Assembly (NCBI GenBank): GCA_040080965.1
Contig: JBEBHH010000016.1
Coordinates: 1-63,357, forward strand
Source: SHZI01 sp040080965
GTDB taxonomy: Bacteria; Pseudomonadota; Gammaproteobacteria; Steroidobacterales; GCA-2729495
Length of the DNA stretch: 63,357 bases
Reading direction: 5' to 3'
A model generated the notes under the pieces. That model saw nothing but the letters and a program-made list of their open reading frames with translations. It did not search any database and was not told where the DNA came from. The position numbers were made by a program, and so were the translations under genes. This document shows, in pieces, positions 7,026 through 14,945 of this stretch (its first letter is position 1; each line of letters begins with the position of its first letter).

Positions 7026-9998
7026 ATGCTGAGTCCTGCCGAGGAGCTGGGGCTTGCCGGCACGGCGCTCGACGCCCGGGTGCGGCGTGCGGTGAATCAT
7101 ATTCCGGACGCCACGCTGCACTGGCTGTCCCGCCGCCTGGCTGAAGACGCGCGTCTGAACGGCGTGGTTTACGAGCGCGGCGGCGAAATCGAACCGGTGC
7201 GCATCATGTTGCGGCCCCTGCTCGTCATGCCGGAGCAGGTGGCCTACCTCCACAACGTCTGCACCGTCCTGGTGGACGCCCTGAAGCGCCTGCCGGAGCT
7301 CTACTTCAGCGACCCCGAGGTGCGGGCCATCCTCCCTCTCGCGGCCGACGAGGAAGCCTGGCTCCGGGACTGCTGGACCGCGCTCGAGGGCGGGCAGAAT
7401 GCCCTCTACGGCCGGCTCGACGCGGTCTGCGACTTCACCGGCGCCCGCTGGCAGGACTCCCTCCAGTTCCTGGAGCCAAACCTGTCCGGCGTCGGCGGCA
7501 TCCAGCTGGGCCCCCTCGCGGACTCGCTCGTCATGCGCGACATCGTCCCGACCATCATCGCCCACGACCCCGGCCTCACCATCGACCAGCCCCGGGACCA
7601 GCGGGACCTGTTCCTCCAGGTCCTGCTCGATCATTCTCGGGCCGTCGGGCGCCAGGGCCGGAACATCTGCCTCGTGGAGCCCAAGTACGAGACCGACGGG
7701 CCCAACGAGCAGTCCGCCATGGCCCGCTACTTCCGCGAACGCCACGGCGTCACCGTGGTCCACGCGGATCCTTCCGAACTCCGGCTGGAGGGCGATGAGG
7801 TCTGGTACCAGGACACCTGCATCGACGTGGCCTACCGGGACTACGAGATGCGGGACCTCCTCGAGCTCGAGCGCGAACAGGGCGCCCCACTGCCGGCAAT
7901 GCGCGCCCTCTTCCGCCAGAACCGCATGGTCTCCTCCGCCGGCGGCGACTTCGATCACAAGAGCTGCTGGGAATTGCTCACCGACGACAGGCTGGTGCGC
8001 CGCCACTTCACCAACCGGGAGCGCCTGCTGTTCCAGCGGCACATCCTCTGGACGCGGATCCTGTCGAACCGGACCACGTCGCTGCCCCACGGGCGCGGCG
8101 ACCTGCCAGGTTACGCCCGGGAGTTCCGCGAACACCTGGTGCTGAAGCCGAACCGCGCCTACGGTGGCGAAGGCGTGCACGTAGGCTCCCTCACCCCGCA
8201 GGCCCAGTGGGAGGACCTGCTGGCCGGGGCGCTGAAGGTGCAGGACGATCCGCACCAGTCCTGGGTGGTGCAGGCCGTCGCCAACCTGCCTGTGCAGGAG
8301 TTCCCCGTGGTGGACGCGGAGGGCCGCGTGCACTACGAGCCCTTCTACTCCGTGCTCGGCTTCGCGCCGACCGACCACGGCCTGGCGATGCTCTGCCGGG
8401 TTTCCCAGAAGCAGGTGGTGAACGTAGCCCAGCACGGCGGCCTGGCGCCGGTGCTGATCGGCTACCCCCCCGACGACCTGCGGGCGCCGATCCGCGCGGC
8501 CGTGCCCCGGGATATCGCCGAGAAGCGCCTGACCGACAGGATCCGGGAACTGCGGGACCTGGACGCCGTGGTGGCACTGCTGGACTGGGACGAGGAAACC
8601 TACCTGCCCGCGGGCGCCCACGAGCGGCGCGGCCAGCAGATGGGCACCGTCGAGACGATCGCCCACGACCTGCTCGTGGACGACGCGCTCGGCGACCTGA
8701 TCGAGGAAGTCAGTGAACTGACCCGCGACGACCCGCTCCGCCAGGCGGAGCTCGCCGAACTGAAGCGCGAGCGGCGCATCGAGCTGGCAGTGCCCCACGA
8801 CCTGGTGGGCGCGCTCGCCGAGGCCCGGTCGCTGTCCCTCGCCGCGTGGGAGGAAGCCCGCGCCGCGGGAGACTTCGGCCCGTTTGCCGGCCCCTTCGCC
8901 GCGCTCCTGAAGCTCGTGCGCGAGCGCGCCCAGGCGCTCCAGCGGGGCGGCGACCTCTACGACGGCCTGCTCGACGAGTACGAGCCCGGCATGACGAAGG
9001 CGCGACTTGATCCGCTGCTGCGGTCAGTGGGTGAGCGCCTCCGGGAGCTGGTGCCGGTCCTGGCCGAGCACACCCGGGCGGCAGGCCCCGGGTTGGCGGC
9101 AGCGTACCCGGAGCCGGAGCAGGAAGCGTTCTGCCGCGCACTGCTCGTGGACATGGGCTTCGCGCTGGCCCGGGGCCGCGTCGACCGGTCCACGCACCCC
9201 TTCACCACCATGATCGGCGAGGACGACGTGCGCCTGACCCTGCGCTTCCAGGCGGACAACCCGCTGTCGGCGATCTTCGCTGCCCTCCACGAGGGCGGGC
9301 ACGCGCTGTACGACCAGGGCTTTCCGCCCGAGCTGCACGACACGCTGCTTGCCGAGGCGCCGAGCACGGGCCTCCACGAGTCCCAGGCGCGGCTCTGGGA
9401 GAATCACGTGGGCCGCAGCGCCGCCTTCTGGGCCCACTACCTGCCGCGGCTGCAATCCCGGTTTCCCGCAGCGCTGCGGGACATCGATGCCGGGAGCTTC
9501 CTGCGGGCGGTGAACGTGGTGCGGCCCACGCTGATCCGAGCCGAAGCCGACGAGGTGACCTACAACCTGCACATCCTCATGCGCTATGAGCTGGAGACGG
9601 CGCTGCTGTCCGGCGACCTCCCCGTCCGCGACCTGCCGTCGGCCTGGAACGAGAGCAGCCGCAAGTGGCTCGGCATCGTCCCGGCCACGGTCAGCGACGG
9701 CTGCCTGCAGGACGTGCACTGGGCAGGCGCTTCGCTCGGCTACTTCCCGACCTACACCATCGGCAACCTGTACGCCGCGCAACTGGCCGAAAGCTACGCC
9801 GCGCAGGCGGATCTCGACGCGCAGCTCGCGGGCGGCCACCTGCGCCCGCTCCGGGACTGGCTGGCGGCGAACGTCTACCGGTGGGGATGCCGGCTCGAGG
9901 CGGAGGAAATCATCCGGACCGCCACCGGGCGGGGGCTGGATGCGGACGCGTTCTTCCGGCACCTGGCGGCGAAATTTCCCGACGCTCTTGCCCGGTAA
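7026..9998 (+). CDS. Fusion: circularly permuted ATP-grasp ligase + M32 carboxypeptidase
   Basis: A 990-residue protein from ATG 7026; an upstream open extension to 6876 looks non-coding. Residues about 20-490 resemble the circularly permuted ATP-grasp family (peptide/glutathionylspermidine-synthetase-like): EPNLSGVGGIQ near 153, NICLVEPKYETDGPNEQ near 213, LKPNRAYGGEGVHVG near 371, RVSQKQVVNVAQHGG near 460. Residues about 498-990 are a full-length M32 (Taq-type) metallocarboxypeptidase with zinc motif His755-Glu756-Gly-Gly-His759, third ligand Glu785 in HESQARLWENHVG, and DEVTYNLHI. The frame is uninterrupted through the junction. An ATP-dependent amide ligase joined to a peptidase recalls the bifunctional glutathionylspermidine synthetase/amidase, but the substrate here is unknown. 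No signal peptide, so cytoplasmic. Confidence 0.85.
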   Translation: MLSPAEELGLAGTALDARVRRAVNHIPDATLHWLSRRLAEDARLNGVVYERGGEIEPVRIMLRPLLVMPEQVAYLHNVCTVLVDALKRLPELYFSDPEVRAILPLAADEEAWLRDCWTALEGGQNALYGRLDAVCDFTGARWQDSLQFLEPNLSGVGGIQLGPLADSLVMRDIVPTIIAHDPGLTIDQPRDQRDLFLQVLLDHSRAVGRQGRNICLVEPKYETDGPNEQSAMARYFRERHGVTVVHADPSELRLEGDEVWYQDTCIDVAYRDYEMRDLLELEREQGAPLPAMRALFRQNRMVSSAGGDFDHKSCWELLTDDRLVRRHFTNRERLLFQRHILWTRILSNRTTSLPHGRGDLPGYAREFREHLVLKPNRAYGGEGVHVGSLTPQAQWEDLLAGALKVQDDPHQSWVVQAVANLPVQEFPVVDAEGRVHYEPFYSVLGFAPTDHGLAMLCRVSQKQVVNVAQHGGLAPVLIGYPPDDLRAPIRAAVPRDIAEKRLTDRIRELRDLDAVVALLDWDEETYLPAGAHERRGQQMGTVETIAHDLLVDDALGDLIEEVSELTRDDPLRQAELAELKRERRIELAVPHDLVGALAEARSLSLAAWEEARAAGDFGPFAGPFAALLKLVRERAQALQRGGDLYDGLLDEYEPGMTKARLDPLLRSVGERLRELVPVLAEHTRAAGPGLAAAYPEPEQEAFCRALLVDMGFALARGRVDRSTHPFTTMIGEDDVRLTLRFQADNPLSAIFAALHEGGHALYDQGFPPELHDTLLAEAPSTGLHESQARLWENHVGRSAAFWAHYLPRLQSRFPAALRDIDAGSFLRAVNVVRPTLIRAEADEVTYNLHILMRYELETALLSGDLPVRDLPSAWNESSRKWLGIVPATVSDGCLQDVHWAGASLGYFPTYTIGNLYAAQLAESYAAQADLDAQLAGGHLRPLRDWLAANVYRWGCRLEAEEIIRTATGRGLDADAFFRHLAAKFPDALAR

Positions 9999-10056
9999 CC
10001 TCCGGTACCGCGCCTAAGCCCATGAACGGGCGGGTTATCCCGGAAATGGTTACTTT

Positions 10057-10086
10057 TTGTACAGGCTTCGACAGCCCGCGTATATT
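10057..10086 (+). promoter_or_regulatory. Candidate sigma70 promoter for the GDSL gene
   Basis: TTGTAC at 10057-10062 and TATATT at 10081-10086 are separated by 18 bases. The -10 matches consensus at five of six positions and the -35 at three. The region is visibly AT-richer than its surroundings. It would give a leader of about 45 bases before the ATG at 10139. Confidence 0.45.
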
Positions 10087-10138
10087 CAGAAGTGACTGAA
10101 CCAATAACTACAACTGTATCTCTGTGGGGGTAATCAGA

Positions 10139-11125
10139 ATGATTCAGGAATATTCAGGGCGACCCGTCGCCCGCGGATTGCGTGCCGCCTCGCTGGTCGG
10201 CGTCCTGGCCGTCTCGTTCGCTTCGTCCCAGGCGTTTGGCTACAGCGCCATGTATGTCTTCGGCGACAGCCTGTCGGACACGGGCAACGTCAATGCCATC
10301 ACGGGCGGTGTGCCGTTCCCGCCCTACGCCACCGGCCGCTTCTCGAACGGCCCGGTGTGGGTGGAAACGCTCGCGGCCAACCTGGGACTGTCGGCCAACT
10401 CGGCACTGGGAGTGCCCGGGGGCACCAACTGGGCCTTCGGCGGCGCGCCCACGGGCCCGCCCTACACCCAGAGTGTTCCGTACATCACCCAGCAGGTCAG
10501 CGGCGGATTCTCCCCGCTGCCGGGTTACCTGCAGACGACCGGCGGCATCGCGGACCCGAACGCGCTGTACGTGGTCTGGGGTGGCGGCAATGACGTGCGC
10601 CAGGGCAGCATCACCGGTTCGGTCGCGAATATCTCCAGCGCCATTACGGCACTGGCCGCGGCGGGCGCCGAGACCTTCCTGGTGCCCAACCTGCCCAACA
10701 TCGGCCTGACGCCAGAGGCGATCGCCGGCGGCCCGGCAACCGTCGCTGGCGCCACGTTCCTCTCGACGACGTTCAATGCCCAGCTCGCGGCCGCGATTCC
10801 CGGCCTGGAGTCCTCGCTGGGGATCAACATCATCGAGGTCGACGTGTTTGCGTTCCTGAACAACGTGATCGGCAACCCCAGCCTGTTCGGCATCACCAAC
10901 ACCAACGGCCGCTGCTTCAGCGGCCCGACGGGCGTTGGCGGCGCGGGGACGGTCTGCGCGAACCCGGACGAGTATGTGTTCTGGGACGGCATCCACCCGA
11001 CTGCGGCGGCTCACGCCTTCCTGGGCGACTACGCGACGGCGGCCGTGATCCCGGTGCCGCCGGCGGCCATCCTGCTGGTGTCCGCCTTCGCGGCCCTGGG
11101 CGGACTGCGGCGCAAGGCAGCCTGA
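10139..11125 (+). CDS. Secreted GDSL/SGNH esterase with VPLPA-CTERM-like sorting tail
   Basis: A 328-residue exported hydrolase. A signal peptide (residues about 14-34) precedes the block I motif FGDSLSDTGN with nucleophile Ser44. Block III GGGNDVRQG supplies the oxyanion Asn, and DGIHPTAAAH supplies the Asp/His of the catalytic triad. The C-terminus has the three-part sorting signal: IPVPPAA, a hydrophobic stretch, then GGLRRKAA. This VPLPA/PEP-CTERM type of signal is recognised by exosortases for surface or matrix attachment; no exosortase is in the window. ATG 10139 is chosen over GTG 10124 because GGGGG lies 9 bases upstream. Likely substrate: short-chain or lipid esters. Confidence 0.88.
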   Translation: MIQEYSGRPVARGLRAASLVGVLAVSFASSQAFGYSAMYVFGDSLSDTGNVNAITGGVPFPPYATGRFSNGPVWVETLAANLGLSANSALGVPGGTNWAFGGAPTGPPYTQSVPYITQQVSGGFSPLPGYLQTTGGIADPNALYVVWGGGNDVRQGSITGSVANISSAITALAAAGAETFLVPNLPNIGLTPEAIAGGPATVAGATFLSTTFNAQLAAAIPGLESSLGINIIEVDVFAFLNNVIGNPSLFGITNTNGRCFSGPTGVGGAGTVCANPDEYVFWDGIHPTAAAHAFLGDYATAAVIPVPPAAILLVSAFAALGGLRRKAA

Positions 11126-11146
11126 GACTTCAACTGCCTCCAAGGG

Positions 11147-11177
11147 AAAAGGCCGCCGCGAGGCGGCCTTTTTCTTT
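11147..11177. terminator. Bidirectional rho-independent terminator
   Basis: A 7-bp GC stem (GGCCGCC / GGCGGCC) with a GCGA loop has AAAA on its left side and TTTTTCTTT on its right. It therefore works for the GDSL gene on the plus strand (22 bases after the stop) and plausibly for the convergent aldehyde dehydrogenase gene on the minus strand. Confidence 0.88.
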
Positions 11178-11188
11178 CCCGCAGAAAA

Positions 11189-12634
11189 CTAAGGTCCGGC
11201 ACCTTTCGACTCGTCGAGGGAGGACATGTCCTTGGGGGTGCCGTGCTGGATCAGCAGGGCCTTCTTGCGCAGGAAGCGGAGCAGGCCGGACGGGCCCATG
11301 CGCGACGCGCCGAGGCCGGAGAGGTTGAACGCGTTCTTCTCGGCGTCGAAGACCTCGGTGGTGAGGCCGCCGTCGTTGATGCTGACGGCGCCCACGTTCA
11401 GGTGACGGGCCACGGCGACAGCAGCAGCCTCATCGCCCAGCACGGCCGCCGAGAGCCCGTAGATCGAATCGTTAGCCAGGCGCACCGCCTCGGCCGGGTC
11501 CCGGAAGCTCATCACCGGCACGACGGGACCGAACGTTTCCTCGGTCATGAGCGTCATGGCGTGGGTCACGCCGGTGACCACCGTCGGCCGCAGCCAGAGC
11601 CCGCCACCGTGATTCTCGATGGCTCCTCCGGTGAGGATACGGGCGCCCTTCGCCACGGCATCGGCGAGCTGGCCGGCAATGATCTCCGCCTGCCGGGCAA
11701 AGATGAGCGGACCCACCTGGCCACGGCGGCTGTCCGGGTAATTGAGCGGTACGGCGGAGGCGCGCGTCACCAGGCGCTCGAGAAACGCACCCTGCACACC
11801 CTCCTGCACGTAGACACGCTCCAGGGACTGGCAGGCCTGCCCCGTCGCCTGCACGGACGCGCGCAACACCACGGCGGCAGCCCGGTCCGGATCCGCCGAA
11901 TCGAGCACGATCACCGGATCCTTGCCACCCAGCTCGAGGAACGCGGGGATGAACCGCCGGGCGCAGGCCTCGGCGACCTTGCGGCCCGTGGCCACGCTGC
12001 CGGTGAAGCAAACCGCATCCACCTCCTCGATGAGGGCCGCGCCCGTCTGCCCGTCGCCCGTCACGAAGGCCAGCACCGCGGCCAGCTCGGGAAACTCCCG
12101 GACGCTGGCCATCAGCGGCGCGACGAAGCGCGGCGTGACCTCGCTGGGCTTGACCAGCACTGCGCAGCCCGCGAGCAGCGCCGGGATGGTGTCGAGCATC
12201 GACAGCAGGAACGGGAAGTTCCACGGGCTGATCACGCCAACCAGGCCATAGGGCACGAGTTGCGACTGCACGCCGATGCCGGGCGTGACCGACGGCCGCT
12301 CCGCTGCGTCCTTCAGCGCGTGCCCCGCCATGGCCGCATTGCCCGCCACCATGCCACCCAGCGCGCCAACCTCATTGCCGGCAAGCAGGTGGCGGCCCGT
12401 GTCCGTGGCGAGCGCGTCGAGCAACGGACCGGAATTCGCCAGCAGCCGGTTCGACCAGGCCTTGAGAACCGCGCTGCGGCCGGCCACGCCCGCGGCAGCC
12501 CACGCCACCTGACTGGCGCGCAGGCGGGCAGACAGTGCCGACAGCGCGGCGGGGCCGACGGCCTCGACGTGGCAGTCGGTCTGGCCCGTACGCGGGTTGC
12601 GCACGGGGAGCTGGCGGGCAGAAGTGTCCGGCAT
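11189..12634 (-). CDS. NAD(P)-dependent aldehyde dehydrogenase
   Basis: A 481-residue enzyme of the aldehyde dehydrogenase superfamily, oxidising an aldehyde to its acid. Visible motifs are GVISPWNFPF (cofactor domain), CFTGSVATGRKV, the general-base Glu in FLELGGKDPVI, and a Cys in TGQACQSLERVYV at the nucleophile position. ETFGPVVPVM appears near the C-terminus. The ATG at 12634 begins a normal N-terminus; a longer frame to 12736 runs through a REP element and is not believable. The substrate is not readable. The gene stands alone, convergent with the GDSL gene across the terminator. Confidence 0.88.
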   Translation of the reverse strand: MPDTSARQLPVRNPRTGQTDCHVEAVGPAALSALSARLRASQVAWAAAGVAGRSAVLKAWSNRLLANSGPLLDALATDTGRHLLAGNEVGALGGMVAGNAAMAGHALKDAAERPSVTPGIGVQSQLVPYGLVGVISPWNFPFLLSMLDTIPALLAGCAVLVKPSEVTPRFVAPLMASVREFPELAAVLAFVTGDGQTGAALIEEVDAVCFTGSVATGRKVAEACARRFIPAFLELGGKDPVIVLDSADPDRAAAVVLRASVQATGQACQSLERVYVQEGVQGAFLERLVTRASAVPLNYPDSRRGQVGPLIFARQAEIIAGQLADAVAKGARILTGGAIENHGGGLWLRPTVVTGVTHAMTLMTEETFGPVVPVMSFRDPAEAVRLANDSIYGLSAAVLGDEAAAVAVARHLNVGAVSINDGGLTTEVFDAEKNAFNLSGLGASRMGPSGLLRFLRKKALLIQHGTPKDMSSLDESKGAGP

Positions 12635-12640
12635 GAAGGT

Positions 12641-12666
12641 CGGGTCGCGCGTGAACGCGCTCCTAC
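12641..12666 (-). repeat. Single GTAG REP element
   Basis: On the minus strand this reads GTAGGAGCGCGTTCACGCGC and continues GACCCG, a short stem-loop of the same family as the arms at 4890 and 45791. It lies between the DUF1838-like gene and the aldehyde dehydrogenase gene. TAG at 12665-12663 is the stop codon of the DUF1838-like gene. Confidence 0.8.
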
Positions 12667-13538
12667 GGGGCCGGCTTCCGCGCGTCGATGACCTTCTTGA
12701 AGTAGGTCCAGCTGGTCTCGTTGGGCCGCTGGTCATCGAGGGGCGGCGGATCGCGATAGGCCGGGAAGTTCTTCGCGATCTCGGCCTTCATGGTGGGTGA
12801 GAGGTCGTCCCACGCCGCCAGCTTGCGTCCGGCCGTGTGGAAATAGAGCATCCCGGCGCGGTCGCCCATCTCCATCCAGGGCAGCCACATGGAAATGCGC
12901 TGCCAGCCCACCGCCGTATCGGCATTGTCCTTCCGGCGGTTGGCGAGGTCATCAGCAGCGCCGAAGAAATTGAACAGCTCGGTGACGTGGTACGTGCCGC
13001 CCACGTAGCGCTGGTAGTCGCCAGCGAGGACGTTGGTGTAGAAGAGCGGCACGCCGGTCGTCAGCCACCACTGGTTGCCGCTCACTTCGAAGGGCAGGTT
13101 CGTCGGCTTGCCATCGCGGCCCATGAGGCCGTAGTTGCCGTTGACCGGATCGTTCGCGACGTGCAGGACCTCGACCTTCTTGCCCGTCCAGGGGTTGGTC
13201 CAGTTGCGCAGCACCTCGCCGGTGACCGGATCCTCGTAGAGCAGGATCTCGCGGCTCACGAGGCGGAATTCCGCCCTGTTCTTCGCACCCGCCAGCGGCC
13301 CGCACTGCCGGACATTCATGCCCTCCAGCCTGAAGAGCTGCCGGTCCGGCTCGCCGGGAACGCGGCTGTAGGCGACGCCCTTCCAGTAGAAGGTCATCGG
13401 TTTGCCGTCGGTCTCCGAGCACTGGATGCGGCGCATGGCGACCAGCTGGGCTTCTGGCGTGGCCAGGTCGGGAGCCGCGGCCAGTGCGACCGGGGCTACG
13501 AGCGCCAGCAGTAGTGCCGGAAACAAACGAGCGGGCAT
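12663..13538 (-). CDS. Exported DUF1838-like protein
   Basis: A 291-residue protein with a signal peptide (MPARLFPALLLALVAPVALA). The mature protein contains the pattern of the DUF1838 family (NWTNPWTGKKVEVLHVANDPVN, then GNQWWLTTGVPLFYTN and WLPWMEMGDRAGMLYFHTAGRK). The function of the family is unknown; many members are periplasmic or Tat-exported. ATG 13538 was chosen because it places the signal peptide at the N-terminus; the open frame continues upstream to 13796 but overlaps phhB. The TAG stop belongs to the REP element at 12641-12666. Confidence 0.75.
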   Translation of the reverse strand: MPARLFPALLLALVAPVALAAAPDLATPEAQLVAMRRIQCSETDGKPMTFYWKGVAYSRVPGEPDRQLFRLEGMNVRQCGPLAGAKNRAEFRLVSREILLYEDPVTGEVLRNWTNPWTGKKVEVLHVANDPVNGNYGLMGRDGKPTNLPFEVSGNQWWLTTGVPLFYTNVLAGDYQRYVGGTYHVTELFNFFGAADDLANRRKDNADTAVGWQRISMWLPWMEMGDRAGMLYFHTAGRKLAAWDDLSPTMKAEIAKNFPAYRDPPPLDDQRPNETSWTYFKKVIDARKPAP

Positions 13539-13585
13539 GGGGTGTTCCTCGTTGTGAGGGCGCCACTTTAACGCCAGGCGCCCGC

Positions 13586-13921
13586 TCAGTCGACCAGCCG
13601 GTCCACCTTGGCCGCGCAGATGAAATCGTTCTCGGTGAGGCCATCCACCGCGTGGGTGGACCACTGCACGACGCAGCGGCCGTAGCCCACGTCCAGGTCC
13701 GGGTGGTGCCCCTCGGACTCGGCAATCCAGGCCACGGCGTTGACGAAGCCCATCGTCCGGCCGAAGCCGGGAAACTCGAAGCGCCGGCTCAGCCACTTGC
13801 CGTCGGAGGACAGCACCCAGTCCGGGTGCAGCGCCTGGCGCAGTTCGGCGACGGCCGCGGCGGTGAGGGGCGGGACGCCACCTTCGCAGGGCTTGCAGCG
13901 TCTCGTGGTCAGATCGGTCAT
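13586..13921 (-). CDS. phhB: Pterin-4a-carbinolamine dehydratase
   Basis: A 111-residue cytoplasmic enzyme that dehydrates 4a-hydroxytetrahydropterin, recycling the cofactor of phenylalanine hydroxylase. The family signature is clear: FEFPGFGRTMGFVNAVAWIAE, then the active-site His-His-Pro in EGHHPDLDVGY, and VVQWSTHAVDGLTENDF. ATG 13921 has AAGGAG 8 bases upstream; a GTG at 13927 would be too close to it. No phenylalanine hydroxylase gene is nearby. It starts 13 bases after the last VWA gene and may share its transcript, but its function looks unrelated. Confidence 0.92.
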   Translation of the reverse strand: MTDLTTRRCKPCEGGVPPLTAAAVAELRQALHPDWVLSSDGKWLSRRFEFPGFGRTMGFVNAVAWIAESEGHHPDLDVGYGRCVVQWSTHAVDGLTENDFICAAKVDRLVD

Positions 13922-13934
13922 GGTCACGACTCCT

Positions 13935-14945
13935 TCAGCCGCCGGGCCCGCGGATGATGATTCTCGGGCCCTGGTCCACCTGGGTCAACGCCACGAAGGT
14001 ACCGCCGCTGCGATCGCACAAGGCGCGCATGAAGGCGGCGAAACCCGCCGGGTTGGAACTGGCCTCGCCCGTGGGAAAGCCGATGCCGTGGATGCGCACG
14101 AGGCGCTGGCCCCGGCCATCGGGCTTGTTGACGCTCTCGATCTGCCGGATCACGCCCTCGACCACGCGGCCCTGGAAGTCGTCGCCGAAGACGTAGACGC
14201 TGATGCGCTTGTCCGGCGCATAGAAGGTGTTGATGGCGGCAACGATGCCCTCCGTCGGGTTGGACACCGAGCCCGGCCAGTTCTCCATGGCGCGGATCAC
14301 CTGCGCGCGGCTGGTGCGGGAATCCGGGATCCAGCGCCGGGCCGTGCCGCGGAGCAGGTAATCGCCGCTGCTGCTGAACACCTGGATGCCCTTGATGCGC
14401 GGGTAGACGTCGAGCGTCTCCTTGACCTTCGCCTTCACCGTGGGCCAGACCGACTGCATGCTCCCGGAGTTGTCCACGACGAAGATGATGTACTCGCTGT
14501 CGACGGGAATGCCGCCCACCGTGGTGTCGTCTGCCGGCGGCTTGTAGTCGGCCAGCAGCTTGCGCATGTCCTCCGTTAGCTGCTGGCGGGCTGCGCGCAG
14601 CTCGCCCATCTCCGCGGTCTCGGGCTCGGGCTGCACGCTCGCCCGGTACTGGCCCCGGATCTTCGTGAGGTCGGCTTTGAGCCGGGCCAGCACCTGCTCC
14701 TCGTCGGACGGGGGCGCGCTGACGCCGAGCGTCAGCGCCTCGGCCTCCCCGCGGATCTCGAACAATTCCTTCTGCAGCCGCTCGATGAGGCCCTGCACGT
14801 CGGCGCGGGTCTCCTGGATCGCGGCCGGCTCGAAGAGCAGCGTGATCACGAGGAGCAGGATGATCGCTCCAAAACCGCAGGAGATCGCGTCGAGGAACGA
14901 CAGGTTGAGGCTGTCGGAGTCCTCGCGCCGGCGCCGGCGGCTCAT
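13935..14945 (-). CDS. ExbD/TolR-like anchor fused to a VWA domain (VWA-1)
   Basis: A 336-residue membrane protein and the last gene of the motor-signalling operon. One N-terminal helix (about residues 15-38) begins SFLDAISCGFGAIILLL; Asp19 falls where ExbD, TolR and MotB carry the proton-binding Asp at the start of their single helix. A helical linker (about 43-130) leads to a VWA domain (about 150-330) with an intact MIDAS: Asp158-Asn-Ser160-Gly-Ser162. The expected orientation puts the VWA domain in the periplasm. It overlaps the second VWA gene by 4 bases (ATGA). Neither OmpA-type peptidoglycan-binding nor TonB-type parts are present. The motor role is inferred from the anchor and the TolQ-like neighbour. 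Confidence 0.8.
   Translation of the reverse strand: MSRRRRREDSDSLNLSFLDAISCGFGAIILLLVITLLFEPAAIQETRADVQGLIERLQKELFEIRGEAEALTLGVSAPPSDEEQVLARLKADLTKIRGQYRASVQPEPETAEMGELRAARQQLTEDMRKLLADYKPPADDTTVGGIPVDSEYIIFVVDNSGSMQSVWPTVKAKVKETLDVYPRIKGIQVFSSSGDYLLRGTARRWIPDSRTSRAQVIRAMENWPGSVSNPTEGIVAAINTFYAPDKRISVYVFGDDFQGRVVEGVIRQIESVNKPDGRGQRLVRIHGIGFPTGEASSNPAGFAAFMRALCDRSGGTFVALTQVDQGPRIIIRGPGG

Noticed and set aside
6933..8798. A 621-codon minus-strand frame opposite the ATP-grasp/M32 gene
   Set aside because: The plus-strand product has catalytic motifs in both domains; the antisense product has none.
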